From contig CAMHAH010000001.1 of assembly GCA_946183365.1 (NCBI GenBank), positions 153,232 to 217,231 of the forward strand: DNA of 64,000 nucleotides, written 5' to 3'. Origin of the DNA: an uncultured Clostridia bacterium (GTDB lineage: Bacteria; Bacillota; Clostridia; Oscillospirales; Acutalibacteraceae). The notes below the pieces were generated by a model. It was not told where the DNA came from. It saw nothing but the letters and a program-made list of their open reading frames with translations, and did not search any database. Positions 23,764 to 31,876 of this stretch are shown here, piece by piece; positions within the stretch are counted from its first letter, which is position 1, and the number at the start of each line of letters is the position of its first letter. The position numbers and the translations under genes are program-made.

Positions 23764-24245
23764 ATTTCATCACCTCCGTACGCTTTTCTGAGCTTTTCTC
23801 TGCCGCGTTTCAATAATGTCTTTACGGTATTCGGATTTTTGCCGAGTATTTCCGATATCTCGTTCACCTTATAGCCCTCGCAGTAAAACAGATACAGGAC
23901 CTCACGGTATTTTGGCTCTATCTGAAGCATCGCCCAAGAGATATCATTCTCGTTCTCCTTTAACTCGACCGTCTCATGCTTAGCCGCGCTGAGAGGGACA
24001 AAACGGCGGTTCATATTGATATAGTTACGGCACTCGTTTATCGCTACTCGTATCAGCCATGCCTTGAGGTGGTTTTCATTCATGAAATCGGGAGATTTTT
24101 GAAAGAGTTTGATAAAGGTATTCTGAAAACAATCCTCGGCGTCGGCATAATTACGCAAGCGCATGACGCATACGCCCGCTACGGTATCGGCATACTTATG
24201 TAAAACCCGGTCATAGCTCATTCCCGCAAATAACTTCTCAGCCAT
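23760..24245 (-). CDS. ECF-type RNA polymerase sigma factor
   Basis: A 161-residue sigma-70 of the extracytoplasmic-function group. Region 2 (about 10-75) shows NYADAEDCFQNTFIKLFQK and LKAWLIRVAINECRNYI. Region 4 (about 105-157) shows LQIEPKYREVLYLFYCEGYKVNEISEILGKNPNTVKTLLKRGREKLR, quoted here as one DNA-binding helix-turn-helix block around IPPKYREV-like residues. The start has GGAGGG upstream. It forms an overlapping pair with the membrane protein downstream and leads a transcript that ends in a dockerin gene. Target promoters cannot be told from this window. Confidence 0.92.
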   Translation of the reverse strand: MAEKLFAGMSYDRVLHKYADTVAGVCVMRLRNYADAEDCFQNTFIKLFQKSPDFMNENHLKAWLIRVAINECRNYINMNRRFVPLSAAKHETVELKENENDISWAMLQIEPKYREVLYLFYCEGYKVNEISEILGKNPNTVKTLLKRGREKLRKAYGGDEI

Positions 24246-24294
24246 TATCTCCCTCCTTCACTAATAATACAATCACAAACGCGATTTGGTTTCA

Positions 24295-24322
24295 ATTATA
24301 TAGAAAATTTTTTGTTTGTCAG
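24295..24322 (-). promoter_or_regulatory. Promoter of the ECF sigma operon
   Basis: CTGACA, 16-base spacer and TATAAT on the minus strand, about 50 bases before the sigma-factor start. It begins directly beside repeat copy B. Confidence 0.6.
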
Positions 24323-24328
24323 TATGAC

Positions 24329-24460
24329 AACAAGAAATCGCGCACCCCATGCGCGCGATTTCGTATACCCATCGCTCGTTGCCGCTCAGCGGCAAACTGA
24401 GCGGGCATACAAATTATTTTTTGCTTTACGGAAACGAACAGTTTCCTGTAAAGTAAAAAA
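24329..24460 (+). repeat. Structured intergenic repeat, copy B
   Basis: Second copy. Hairpin 1 has changed sequence but kept pairing (AAATCGCGC/GCGCGATTT). Hairpin 2 is identical to copy A. Hairpin 3 is CTTTAC-GGAAAC/GTTTCC-T-GTAAAG with one bulge. It is followed by the terminator of the phosphatase gene, as in the other copies. Confidence 0.75.
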
Positions 24461-24462
24461 AA

Positions 24463-24490
24463 CAGCACCGCGATAAGAAACGCAGTGCTG
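24463..24490 (-). terminator. Terminator of the phosphatase gene
   Basis: Stem CAGCAC/GTGCTG with a further CG/CG pair inside a longer loop, followed on the minus strand by eight T residues. Confidence 0.75.
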
Positions 24491-24521
24491 TAATTCAATT
24501 ATTATATTGCGGCGGATCGGT

Positions 24522-26129
24522 TCAGTCCTTTATAAGTTCCTTGTTAAAAGCGGTCTCGGTCACCCTCATAGCCAGCATGGTGATATCATCGTTCTGTTCC
24601 GCGCCCGCTGAGAAGTCGCGCAGCTTTTCAAGAACATCATCTATGATACGGTCAGTTTCGCTGCCTATATGGCGACTGAGCTCTTTCTCAAGAGCCTCTG
24701 TGCCGAAGAACCCTCCGGCTTTATTCTCAGCCTCGTTGACGCCGTCGGTATACATGAACAGCACATCGCCCTCCTTGAGCGTTATCGAAGCCTCTTTATA
24801 CTTCGCGCCTGAGAATATCCCGGCAGCTACTCCGTCTGCGCCGTCGAGGACTATCAGCTCATCCGAAACGATATACGGATGGTTGTGTCCGCCGTTGGAA
24901 TATATCAGGTCATGGGTAACGGGGTCATAGACCGCCGCGAAGGTCGTTATAAACAGCTTGCCCGGGTTGTGTTCAGCAAGAGTATTGTTATACTCGCCGA
25001 GCATCTGCGCAGGTGAGTAGCCGTGAGCGACATACTGCTGAAGAAGAGTGAGACCCCTTGACATGAACAGCGACGCGGAGATACCCTTTCCGGATACGTC
25101 AGCTATCATCATATATATCCTGCCGTCGTTCATAACGGTATAGTCGTACAGATCGCCGCCGACGTTCTTTGCCGCAAGCATATAGGCGTTGACCGAAACG
25201 CCGCCACCGGAGAATGACGGGGGCTTCAGCATACCGTTTTGGATGCGGTGAGCTATATCAAGTTCAGCCTGCTGCTTATGCTTCTCTTTATTGAGCCGGT
25301 CTATATTAATGATATAGGTATCTATCTCATCAGCCATGCTGTTAAATGAGCGCGACATCTCAGAGAGCTCATCCTCGCCCTTTACAGGCAGCTTTTCAAA
25401 GCCCTTGTCTCTGTCTGATACAAAGCTCTTCATCCTCTTGCCGATCAGCTTGATGGGCTTTGAGATCTTGAAATACAGGATGAGAAATATCAACAGCACA
25501 ATAACGATCGTCAGGATGATAGTAAATATCGCGATGGTATTGAATCTGCTGCGTATGCTGCTGATCACGGATGTGATATTCTCTTCGGCTGCGATCACTA
25601 TGGTGCGGTCGAGGTCAACATATTCGCGCTTGTGAGAATCATAATACCTGGTCATAGGCAGATAACACGCGATGGTCTCTCCGTATTGGTTTTCATAATG
25701 CTCAACGACTCCGCTGTTATCTCCGTTATACGCCGCCGCCATTTCTTTAGATATAGGTTCCTGGACGGTCACACCGTGATATCGCTCTTTGACCGCGTTA
25801 TCATCGGCGTCTTCTCCGAAGCCTATGGCGATATACGTCAAGCGGTTTGTCTCGATATACGGCGATACCGCGTACAGATAAGTTATTTCACTTATGGAAC
25901 ACAGCTCTCGGAAATACTCCGAAACATTACGGGCGTCTTCATCACTGTCGGGATAATTCTGCTCCATGAAAAGCTCGGCTATCTCAGCGTTGCGTTTTAT
26001 CGTTTCAGTGCTGTGGAGCAGTTGATTGTTGTAGGTGATGCGGTATGATACAAACAGAATACCGCAGTCGAGAACCATGATGATGGCGACGATAAGCAGC
26101 GCCAGCCTGAAAAAAATCGATTTTCTCAT
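24522..26129 (-). CDS. Membrane sensor PP2C-type serine phosphatase (HAMP-SpoIIE/RsbU-like)
   Basis: Signal-transduction phosphatase of 535 residues. It has two membrane helices (about 8-28 and 200-222) around an extracellular sensor region, then a HAMP domain (about 222-275: KISKPIKLIGKRM) and a short coiled coil. The C-terminal PPM/SpoIIE phosphatase domain (about 295-530) has metal-binding motifs VGGDLYDY, IADVSGKGISASLFM, LFMYTDGVNEA and AEQNDDITMLAMR. Such proteins dephosphorylate anti-sigma-factor antagonists or similar partners in the general stress or sporulation switches; no partner gene is adjacent. GGAGG before the ATG sets the start. It has its own promoter and terminator. Confidence 0.92.
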   Translation of the reverse strand: MRKSIFFRLALLIVAIIMVLDCGILFVSYRITYNNQLLHSTETIKRNAEIAELFMEQNYPDSDEDARNVSEYFRELCSISEITYLYAVSPYIETNRLTYIAIGFGEDADDNAVKERYHGVTVQEPISKEMAAAYNGDNSGVVEHYENQYGETIACYLPMTRYYDSHKREYVDLDRTIVIAAEENITSVISSIRSRFNTIAIFTIILTIVIVLLIFLILYFKISKPIKLIGKRMKSFVSDRDKGFEKLPVKGEDELSEMSRSFNSMADEIDTYIINIDRLNKEKHKQQAELDIAHRIQNGMLKPPSFSGGGVSVNAYMLAAKNVGGDLYDYTVMNDGRIYMMIADVSGKGISASLFMSRGLTLLQQYVAHGYSPAQMLGEYNNTLAEHNPGKLFITTFAAVYDPVTHDLIYSNGGHNHPYIVSDELIVLDGADGVAAGIFSGAKYKEASITLKEGDVLFMYTDGVNEAENKAGGFFGTEALEKELSRHIGSETDRIIDDVLEKLRDFSAGAEQNDDITMLAMRVTETAFNKELIKD

Positions 26130-26311
26130 GTCGATCCTCCAATCATCTTCGGGGCGATCTCCATAACCGTGTCGTTATGTTCCAAAGCTTTAGTGTAGGG
26201 TGATGCGTATTATAATAATCTGTTCCGCTGATAGCTGAATAAAAAGTCTTGTTATCTCAAATTTACGATATTATCTATCTTTAATATATTTTTCAGCATA
26301 TGATCGGTAAT

Positions 26312-26340
26312 ATTATAACTCTACTTTTAATCTATTTCAA
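26312..26340 (-). promoter_or_regulatory. Promoter of the phosphatase gene
   Basis: TTGAAA, 17-base spacer and perfect TATAAT on the minus strand, leaving a 5' leader of about 175 bases before the start codon. The rest of the 330-base gap (26130-26461) is AT-rich with no gene seen. Confidence 0.6.
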
Positions 26341-26404
26341 GATAACAGATGACCGACCTGCTGAAGAATTCAAAATATTTATCCCGATATCCGGGCATAC
26401 AAAA

Positions 26405-26430
26405 AGAGCAACACCTTTCGATGTTGCTCT
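26405..26430 (-). terminator. Terminator of ppdK
   Basis: Perfect 9-bp stem AGAGCAACA/TGTTGCTCT followed on the minus strand by TTTTTG. Confidence 0.85.
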
Positions 26431-26461
26431 GATTTTGTATTATACGCGATTACAGCGATAA

Positions 26462-29089
26462 TTATTTGTTGCTGATAGCAGCCTGAGCAGCAGCCAGACG
26501 AGCGATCGGAACACGGAACGGTGAGCAGGATACATAATCCAGACCGATCTTGTGGCAGAACTCAACGGATGTGGGATCGCCGCCGTGCTCGCCGCAGATA
26601 CCGATGTGAAGCTTGTTGTTGACGGGCTTGCCGAGCTTGATAGCCATATCCATCAGCTTGCCCACGCCTGTCTGATCGAGCTTAGCGAACGGATCGTTCT
26701 CATAGATCTTAGCGTCATAGTAAGCGCCGAGGAACTTGCCTGCGTCGTCACGGCTGAAGCCGAAGGTCATCTGAGTAAGGTCGTTTGTACCGAAGCAGAA
26801 GAAGTCAGCCTCAGTGGCGATCTCGTCAGCTGTCAGAGCAGCTCTGGGGATCTCGATCATTGTACCGACCTCATACTTAAGATCAGCGCCTGCAGCGGCG
26901 ATCTCAGCGTCAGCGGTCTCAACGACGAACTTCTTAACGTACTTGAGCTCCTTAACGTCGCCAACGAGCGGGATCATGATCTCGGGAACGATGTTCCAGT
27001 CGGGATGAGCCTTCTTAACGTTGATAGCGGCGCGGATAACAGCCTTGGTCTGCATCTTAGCGATCTCGGGATAAGTAACAGCCAGACGGCAGCCGCGGTG
27101 ACCCATCATCGGGTTGAACTCATGCAGAGAGTCGATGAGAGCCTTGATCTCGGCAACAGTCTTGCCCTGAGCCTTAGCCAGAGCCTCGATGTCAGCTTCC
27201 TCAGTGGGAACGAACTCATGCAGAGGCGGATCCAGGAAGCGGATGGTTACGGGGTTGCCTTCGAGAGCCTCATACAGCTTCTCAAAGTCGCCCTGCTGAT
27301 AAGGCAGGATCTTGTCGAGAGCAGCCTCGCGCTCTTCAACTGTATCCGCACAGATCATCTCACGGAAAGCAGCGATACGCTCAGCCTCGAAGAACATATG
27401 CTCTGTACGGCAAAGACCGATACCCTCAGCGCCCAGCTCGCGAGCCTTCTTAGCGTCAGCGGGTGTATCGGCGTTTGTACGAACCTTAAGAGTTCTGTAC
27501 TTGTCAGCCCAAGCCATAACTCTGCCGAACTCGCCTGCGATAGTAGCGTCTACTGTGGGGATGATACCGTCGTAGATGTTACCTGTAGAACCGTCGATCG
27601 AGATATAGTCGCCTTCCTTGAAGGTCTTGCCGGCCAGTGTGAACTGCTTGTTAGCCTCGTCCATTGTGATGTCGGAGCAACCGGATACGCAGCAGGTACC
27701 CATACCGCGGGCGACAACGGCAGCGTGAGAGGTCATACCGCCGCGAACTGTCAGGATACCCTGAGCAGCCTTCATACCCTCAATGTCCTCGGGAGAGGTC
27801 TCGAGACGAACGAGAACTACCTTCTCGCCTGCGCCGCCCTGAGCCTTAGCGTCCTCAGCGGTGAAGACTACCTTACCGCAAGCAGCGCCGGGAGAAGCGC
27901 CCAGACCCTTGCCCATGGGGGTAGCGGCCTTGAGAGCCTTAGCGTCGAACTGCGGATGGAGAAGTGTATCGAGGTTTCTGGGGTCGATCATCAGAACGGC
28001 CTCTTCCTCTGTTCTCATACCCTCGTCAACGAGGTCGCAAGCGATCTTAAGAGCAGCCTGAGCTGTACGCTTGCCGTTACGTGTCTGAAGCATATAGAGC
28101 TTGCCGTGCTCAACGGTGAACTCCATATCCTGCATATCTCTGTAGTGGTCTTCAAGAGTCTTGCAGACCTCTGTGAACTGCTTGAATGCCTCGGGGAACT
28201 TCTGCTCCATCTCTTTGATGTGCATAGGTGTACGAACGCCTGCAACAACGTCCTCGCCCTGAGCGTTTGTCAAAAACTCACCGAACAGACCCTTTTCGCC
28301 TGTAGCGGGGTCACGTGTGAACGCAACGCCGGTACCGCAATCGTCGCCCATGTTACCGAAAGCCATGGACTGTACGTTAACGGCAGTACCCCAGCTGTAG
28401 GGGATATCGTTGTCTCTTCTGTAAACGTTGGCTCTGGGGTTGTCCCAAGAACGGAATACAGCCTTGACAGCGCCCATGAGCTGCTCCTTAGGATCGGAGG
28501 GGAAGTCGTCGCCGATCTTAGCCTTGTACTCAGCCTTGAACTTGCCTGCGAGTTCCTTTAAGTCCTCAGCGGTCAGCTCTACGTCCTGAGTAACACCGCG
28601 GTCAGCCTTCATCTCGTCGATGAGCTCTTCAAAATACTTCTTACCGACCTCCATAACGACGTCGGAATACATCTGGATAAATCTTCTGTAGCAATCCCAA
28701 GCCCAGCGGGGGTTACCGCTCTGCTCAGCGATCGTCTCAACAACCTCTTCGTTAAGACCGAGGTTGAGGATGGTGTCCATCATACCGGGCATGGAAGCGC
28801 GGGCGCCCGAACGTACGGATACGAGAAGCGGGTTCTCCTTATCACCGAACTTCTTGCCGGTGATCTCTTCCATCTTTACGATATACTCGTTGATCTGATC
28901 CTGGATCTCTGCATTGATCTGACGGCCGTCCTCATAATACTGAGTACAAGCCTCTGTGGTGATTGTGAAGCCCTGAGGAACAGGAAGACCGATGTTGGTC
29001 ATCTCAGCGAGGTTTGCACCCTTACCGCCGAGAAGTTCTCTCATGTCAGCGTTACCTTCTGTAAAAAGGTAAACCCATTTTTTGCTCAT
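26462..29089 (-). CDS. ppdK: Pyruvate, phosphate dikinase
   Basis: Interconverts pyruvate, ATP and phosphate with PEP, AMP and pyrophosphate; in anaerobic Firmicutes it works in glycolysis or gluconeogenesis around PEP. The 875 residues comprise the N-terminal ATP-grasp domain (LLGGKGANLAEM, VSVRSGARASMPGMMDT), the central swivelling phosphohistidine domain with GGMTSHAAVVARGMGTCC, and the C-terminal PEP/pyruvate barrel (GLCRTEHMFF, FGTNDLTQMTFG, GICGEHGGDP with the catalytic Cys region). Full length and intact. GGAGG precedes the ATG. Monocistronic, with its own terminator. Confidence 0.97.
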   Translation of the reverse strand: MSKKWVYLFTEGNADMRELLGGKGANLAEMTNIGLPVPQGFTITTEACTQYYEDGRQINAEIQDQINEYIVKMEEITGKKFGDKENPLLVSVRSGARASMPGMMDTILNLGLNEEVVETIAEQSGNPRWAWDCYRRFIQMYSDVVMEVGKKYFEELIDEMKADRGVTQDVELTAEDLKELAGKFKAEYKAKIGDDFPSDPKEQLMGAVKAVFRSWDNPRANVYRRDNDIPYSWGTAVNVQSMAFGNMGDDCGTGVAFTRDPATGEKGLFGEFLTNAQGEDVVAGVRTPMHIKEMEQKFPEAFKQFTEVCKTLEDHYRDMQDMEFTVEHGKLYMLQTRNGKRTAQAALKIACDLVDEGMRTEEEAVLMIDPRNLDTLLHPQFDAKALKAATPMGKGLGASPGAACGKVVFTAEDAKAQGGAGEKVVLVRLETSPEDIEGMKAAQGILTVRGGMTSHAAVVARGMGTCCVSGCSDITMDEANKQFTLAGKTFKEGDYISIDGSTGNIYDGIIPTVDATIAGEFGRVMAWADKYRTLKVRTNADTPADAKKARELGAEGIGLCRTEHMFFEAERIAAFREMICADTVEEREAALDKILPYQQGDFEKLYEALEGNPVTIRFLDPPLHEFVPTEEADIEALAKAQGKTVAEIKALIDSLHEFNPMMGHRGCRLAVTYPEIAKMQTKAVIRAAINVKKAHPDWNIVPEIMIPLVGDVKELKYVKKFVVETADAEIAAAGADLKYEVGTMIEIPRAALTADEIATEADFFCFGTNDLTQMTFGFSRDDAGKFLGAYYDAKIYENDPFAKLDQTGVGKLMDMAIKLGKPVNNKLHIGICGEHGGDPTSVEFCHKIGLDYVSCSPFRVPIARLAAAQAAISNK

Positions 29090-29157
29090 TGGAATCTCCT
29101 CCTAAAAGTTTGTTATAGTAAATACCGCGGAAAACCTCGGTATACATATACAATTGT

Positions 29158-29186
29158 ATTATATCAAATGCCGAAGAAAAATACTA
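29158..29186 (-). promoter_or_regulatory. Probable promoter of ppdK
   Basis: Perfect TATAAT on the minus strand with a weak -35 (TAGTAT) 17 bases upstream. The 5' leader can fold a hairpin ATACCGAGG/CCGCGGTAT at about 29124-29145. It lies in the 311-base divergent gap between ppdK and the glmU-like gene. Confidence 0.4.
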
Positions 29187-29289
29187 TACAAAAGAGAAAA
29201 AAGAAATAAAAAATGGGCACAAAAGTAGTACGTATATTTTGTGGATATTGTGAAAAATGTTTAAATTGTCATTTTTTTGTAATTTGTCC

Positions 29290-29317
29290 TTGCAAAATCC
29301 CAAATATATGCGATAAT
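29290..29317 (+). promoter_or_regulatory. Promoter of the glmU-prs-pth-mfd cluster
   Basis: TTGCAA, 16-base spacer and GATAAT, about 85 bases before the first start codon. A hairpin-like CCTGCCTTTGGCATAGG follows in the leader. Confidence 0.5.
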
Positions 29318-29400
29318 AGTATTGTGTATGAGAGCGCCAAAAAGCGTTTTTCATAATTATAATCCCCTGCCTTTGGCATAGGTTTTATGAGGTAATCACT

Positions 29401-30147
29401 ATGAATAATAAATGCGCTGTTATCCTTGCCGGCGGCGAGGGTAAGAGAATGAAATCAGATATCCCGAAGCCCATGAACGAGGTCCTCGGAAAGCCGATGC
29501 TCAGATGGGTCATCGACTCGGTAAAAGCGGCGGGTATAGACGATATCTGTGTCGTAACCGGCTATAAAACAGAGATCACCGAGGCGTATCTTGAGGCTCT
29601 GCCCTTTGAGGTCAGCCACGTTCTTCAGAGCGAGAGGCTCGGCACGGGCCACGCTGTTATGATGGCTAAGGATTTTCTCAAGAAAAACGGCGGCGACGTA
29701 GTCATCCTCTGCGGCGACGCTCCGTTCATGGATACACAGACCATCGCGGACGCGTATAACAGCCATGATGACGGCTCATATTCCGCTACAGTCATCTCGG
29801 CTATGCTCGATGATCCGACAGGCTACGGCAGAATAGTCCGCAACTCTGACGGCACGCTAAATAATATAGTAGAGCAGAAGGACGCCGACGAAGCTACCCT
29901 CGCTATCAAAGAGGTAAACTCCGGCGGATATTGGTTCGACACCGAGGATCTGCTCTCTGTTCTTGACGATATAAAGGCTAATAATTCCGCAAAAGAATAT
30001 TATTTGCCTGACGCTCTTTATCTCCTGCTTCAAAACGGCAAGAAGATAGGCGCCTTCACAGCGAAATCTCCCGACACCGTTCTGGGAGCGAACGATCCCG
30101 CTCAGCTCGCGGAGCTCAATGAGATAGCAAGAAAGAAAGGCTATTAA
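29401..30147 (+). CDS. GlmU-like UDP-GlcNAc pyrophosphorylase, uridylyltransferase domain only
   Basis: Nucleotidyltransferase of 248 residues matching the N-terminal half of GlmU, which makes UDP-GlcNAc from GlcNAc-1-phosphate and UTP for peptidoglycan. Signatures: [65 protein letters not shown] and [10 protein letters not shown]. Bifunctional GlmU is about 450 residues; here the left-handed beta-helix acetyltransferase half is absent and a stop is followed at once by prs, with no relic. Acetylation would need another gene. GAGG lies eight bases before the ATG. The order with prs, pth and mfd matches the Bacillus gcaD region. Confidence 0.88.
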   Translation: MNNKCAVILAGGEGKRMKSDIPKPMNEVLGKPMLRWVIDSVKAAGIDDICVVTGYKTEITEAYLEALPFEVSHVLQSERLGTGHAVMMAKDFLKKNGGDVVILCGDAPFMDTQTIADAYNSHDDGSYSATVISAMLDDPTGYGRIVRNSDGTLNNIVEQKDADEATLAIKEVNSGGYWFDTEDLLSVLDDIKANNSAKEYYLPDALYLLLQNGKKIGAFTAKSPDTVLGANDPAQLAELNEIARKKGY

Positions 30148-30203
30148 GTATCCAAACCGCAAGGTTAATTATAAATCTAAATTCATTTTTAGGGGGACAC
30201 ATA

Positions 30204-31163
30204 ATGAATTCACACGGTAAGGACATCAAGATTTTTACACTCAACTCCAACAAGGCTGTCGCTCACGGCATCGCCGATTGCTTAGGCATCCCGCTCGGCA
30301 AGAGCGACTGCGCAACCTTCTCTGACGGAGAGATCGCGGTATCTCTTCACGAATCCGTCCGCGGCTCCGACTGCTTTATCGTCCAGTCGACCTGCTCGCC
30401 CGTAAACGACAACCTGATGGAGCTTCTCATAATGATCGACGCTATGAAGAGAGCTTCGGCGTCATCCATCACAGCCGTTGTACCGTACTTCGGCTATGCT
30501 CGTCAGGATCGTAAGGCTAAGGCGAGAGATCCGATCTCATCAAAGCTCGTAGCCGACCTCATCACCACTGCCGGCGCAGACCGTCTGCTGACGATGGACC
30601 TGCACGCCGCTCAGATCCAGGGCTTCTTCAACATCCCTGTCGATCACCTCGTAGGCGCTCCGATGCTCGCCAAACACATGAAGAAGATAGTCGAGGGACA
30701 CGAGGACGAGTTCGTCGTAGTTTCTCCCGACCTCGGCTCGGTCACACGCGCCCGTAACTTCGCCGCCAAGATCGGCTGCCCCATCGCCATCATCGACAAG
30801 CGCAGACAGCGCGCCAATGTCTCTGAGGTCATGAACATCATCGGCGAGGTAAGAGGCAAGAAATGTATTCTGGTCGACGATATGATCGACACCGCGGGCA
30901 CACTGTGCAACGCCGCTAACGCTATCGTTGAAAAGGGCGGCGCTACCGAGGTATACGCCTGCGCTTCTCACGCTGTTCTCTCGGGTCCCGCTATCGACCG
31001 TATCCGTGACAGCGCTATCAAGGAATGTATCCTTCTCGATACCGTTCCGATCCCCGAGGATAAGATGCTCGACAAGTTCACCGTACTCTCTACCGCTCCT
31101 CTGTTCGCCGAGGCTATCGAGAGGATCTACGAGGACAAGCCGGTATCTCCGATGTTCGTATAA
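30204..31163 (+). CDS. prs: Ribose-phosphate pyrophosphokinase (PRPP synthase)
   Basis: Makes phosphoribosyl pyrophosphate from ribose-5-phosphate and ATP for nucleotide, His and Trp synthesis. Class I features in 319 residues: [34 protein letters not shown], the divalent-cation site [11 protein letters not shown] and the PRPP-binding loop [20 protein letters not shown] precedes the ATG. It follows the glmU-like gene after 56 bases and is probably cotranscribed. Confidence 0.96.
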   Translation: MNSHGKDIKIFTLNSNKAVAHGIADCLGIPLGKSDCATFSDGEIAVSLHESVRGSDCFIVQSTCSPVNDNLMELLIMIDAMKRASASSITAVVPYFGYARQDRKAKARDPISSKLVADLITTAGADRLLTMDLHAAQIQGFFNIPVDHLVGAPMLAKHMKKIVEGHEDEFVVVSPDLGSVTRARNFAAKIGCPIAIIDKRRQRANVSEVMNIIGEVRGKKCILVDDMIDTAGTLCNAANAIVEKGGATEVYACASHAVLSGPAIDRIRDSAIKECILLDTVPIPEDKMLDKFTVLSTAPLFAEAIERIYEDKPVSPMFV

Positions 31164-31184
31164 TAACCGCTGATAATAATTGTT

Positions 31185-31215
31185 AAAGAAGGGAGCTTCA
31201 GGGCTCCCTTTCTTT
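31185..31215 (+). terminator. Hairpin between prs and pth
   Basis: AAAGAAGGGAGC can pair with GCTCCCTTTCTTT with one bulge; the tail is T-rich but interrupted. It ends directly at the GGAG ribosome site of pth, so it may be a partial terminator or an mRNA processing/expression-setting hairpin. Confidence 0.5.
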
Positions 31216-31224
31216 GGAGTAAAT

Positions 31225-31824
31225 ATGCTTTTCAAAAAGAAAGAATACGCCTCAAACGGCATAGAATATATCATAGTCGGTCTGGGAAACCCGGGCAGGC
31301 AGTATGAGAACACCCGCCACAACGCGGGCTTCATCGCTATGGATTATATCTGTGACAAGCTTGGCGTAAAGATTAACAAGATAAAGTTCAAGTCCACCGT
31401 TGCCGAAGCGAATATATCGGGCAAGAGGTGCCTGTTGATGAAGCCCTCTACCTTTATGAACCTGAGCGGTCAGGCTGTGACCGAGGCGATGAATTTCTAC
31501 AAGATCCCGCCTCAGCATACTGTTATACTGTCTGATGACATATCCCTCGACGCAGGCGTGATCCGCATACGCCGCAAGGGCTCTGACGGTGGTCAGAACG
31601 GGCTGAAGAATATCATTTATCTGAGCGGCTCCGACGAGTTCCCGAGGGTCAAGATAGGTATAGGCAAGAAGCCTCATCCCGACTATGACCTCAAGGATTG
31701 GGTGCTCAGCCGCTTCACTGATAAGGATAAAAAACTGATTGGTGAGAGACTGCCCGATATATTAGGAGCCGTCGAGCTTATCGTCGCTGACGATATCGAT
31801 AAGGCTATGAACCTGTATAATTGA
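31225..31824 (+). CDS. pth: Peptidyl-tRNA hydrolase
   Basis: Cleaves peptidyl-tRNA released from stalled ribosomes. The family motif is clear: IIVGLGNPGRQYENTRHNAGF with the catalytic His and Asn, then KPSTFMNLSGQAV and GSDGGQNGLKNII. The start ATG of MLFKKKEYASNG is chosen because GGAG lies six bases before it; this gives about 199 residues including a short N-terminal extension. Located between prs and mfd as in Bacillus. Confidence 0.94.
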   Translation: MLFKKKEYASNGIEYIIVGLGNPGRQYENTRHNAGFIAMDYICDKLGVKINKIKFKSTVAEANISGKRCLLMKPSTFMNLSGQAVTEAMNFYKIPPQHTVILSDDISLDAGVIRIRRKGSDGGQNGLKNIIYLSGSDEFPRVKIGIGKKPHPDYDLKDWVLSRFTDKDKKLIGERLPDILGAVELIVADDIDKAMNLYN

Positions 31825-31876
31825 GACCATCCGCAAACACACGGAGCATTTCGCTCCTCTCCTGATTTGATAACCA

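Noticed and set aside
26552..28561. Long open frame antisense to ppdK (669 codons)
   Set aside because: It mirrors ppdK codon by codon, has no ribosome site or promoter and no recognisable domain; it follows from the codon bias of the real gene.
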